From positions 3,167,501 to 3,231,500 of the forward strand of contig CP114487.1 of NCBI GenBank assembly GCA_027186245.1: a DNA stretch of 64,000 nt. The letters are read 5' to 3'. Positions 63,876 through 64,000 of this stretch are shown here, piece after piece. The position numbers and the translations under genes were made by a program. This DNA is from Coriaria nepalensis. Taxonomy: Eukaryota; Streptophyta; Magnoliopsida; Cucurbitales; Coriariaceae. The notes under the pieces are model-generated. The model was not told the DNA's origin. It worked only from the letters and a program-made list of their open reading frames with translations, and did no database searches. Each line of letters begins with the position of its first letter. Position 1 is the stretch's first letter.

Positions 63876-64000
63876 GGCTTTTTGACCCTTCGAACTGTAG
63901 ACCTTTCGACCATTTGACCCTTCGATCCTTCGATCTTTCGACTCACAAGTAATGTAAGTTACTTGAAGGGACTTAGCCTTATAAAGGCTTTTCGACCTTT
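63876..64000. repeat. TTCGA-rich short repeats at window edge
   Basis: The words CCTTCGA, CTTTCGA and TTTCGACC recur about seven times, and an imperfect palindrome AGCCTTATAAAGGCT lies at about 63977-63991. The array appears to continue past the window. Confidence 0.65.

Noticed and set aside
1..64000. tRNA genes, rRNA, CRISPR arrays, biosynthetic operons
   Set aside because: No convincing tRNA fold or B-box, no rRNA segment and no regularly spaced repeats were seen. The genome is clearly a plant nuclear one, so operon-type systems are not expected.

Overview
The window is nuclear DNA of a flowering plant, most likely a eudicot. It is AT-rich and carries intron-split genes with GT-AG junctions, several decayed plant retrotransposons and many simple repeats. 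I cannot name the species. There is no sign of prokaryotic DNA, a CRISPR array, rRNA or a convincing tRNA.

Five genes look intact: (1) a two-exon TPR-like protein at 14.1-15.2 kb, minus strand; (2) a 14-coding-exon CBL-interacting protein kinase of the SOS2/CIPK24 type at 32.0-36.4 kb, plus strand, whose exons all join in frame to give 447 residues; (3) an organelle-type bL36 ribosomal protein at 44.2-45.3 kb, minus strand, 102 residues from two exons; (4) a small plant-specific protein of unknown function at 51.2-51.7 kb, minus strand, 153 residues; (5) a phospholipase D alpha, best read as PLDalpha3, at 54.7-57.5 kb, minus strand, 828 residues from three exons.

Three host genes are broken. 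A TauE/SafE-type membrane protein is reduced to a frameshifted fragment at 4.7-5.0 kb. The C-terminal half of an EIN3-binding F-box protein (EBF) lies at 37.8-38.9 kb. It has an in-frame stop and its N-terminal half is replaced by Copia retrotransposon sequence, joined in frame. A DUF4050-like gene lies at 42.4-43.5 kb with at least two reading-frame lesions. As I recall, Arabidopsis EBF2, a DUF4050-type gene and PLDalpha3 are neighbours (At5g25350-At5g25370), so the EBF-DUF4050-PLD order here looks like a conserved block partly destroyed by a Copia element. The TPR and bL36 genes also recall an Arabidopsis neighbour pair (At5g20190/At5g20180).

Mobile DNA fills much of the rest: two copies of one Copia family (7.1-10.1 kb with both LTRs; 38.9-42.3 kb with one shortened LTR), a MULE transposase relic (18.8-20.3 kb), a Gypsy element with both LTRs and a near-matching target duplication (24.2-29.5 kb), two Copia fragments in opposite orientation meeting near 60.5 kb, and a LINE-type relic (62.6-63.4 kb). 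All are inactivated. The gene-free intervals hold AT-rich DNA, microsatellites, a long AT-rich hairpin at 17.65 kb and a short tandem array at the right end.

The genes do not form a pathway. SOS2-type kinases act in salt tolerance, EBFs in ethylene signalling and PLDalpha3 in osmotic-stress lipid signalling, but their proximity here is not evidence of a joint function. I found no convincing new molecular system. The most notable structure is the Copia-EBF chimera and the decayed block around it.
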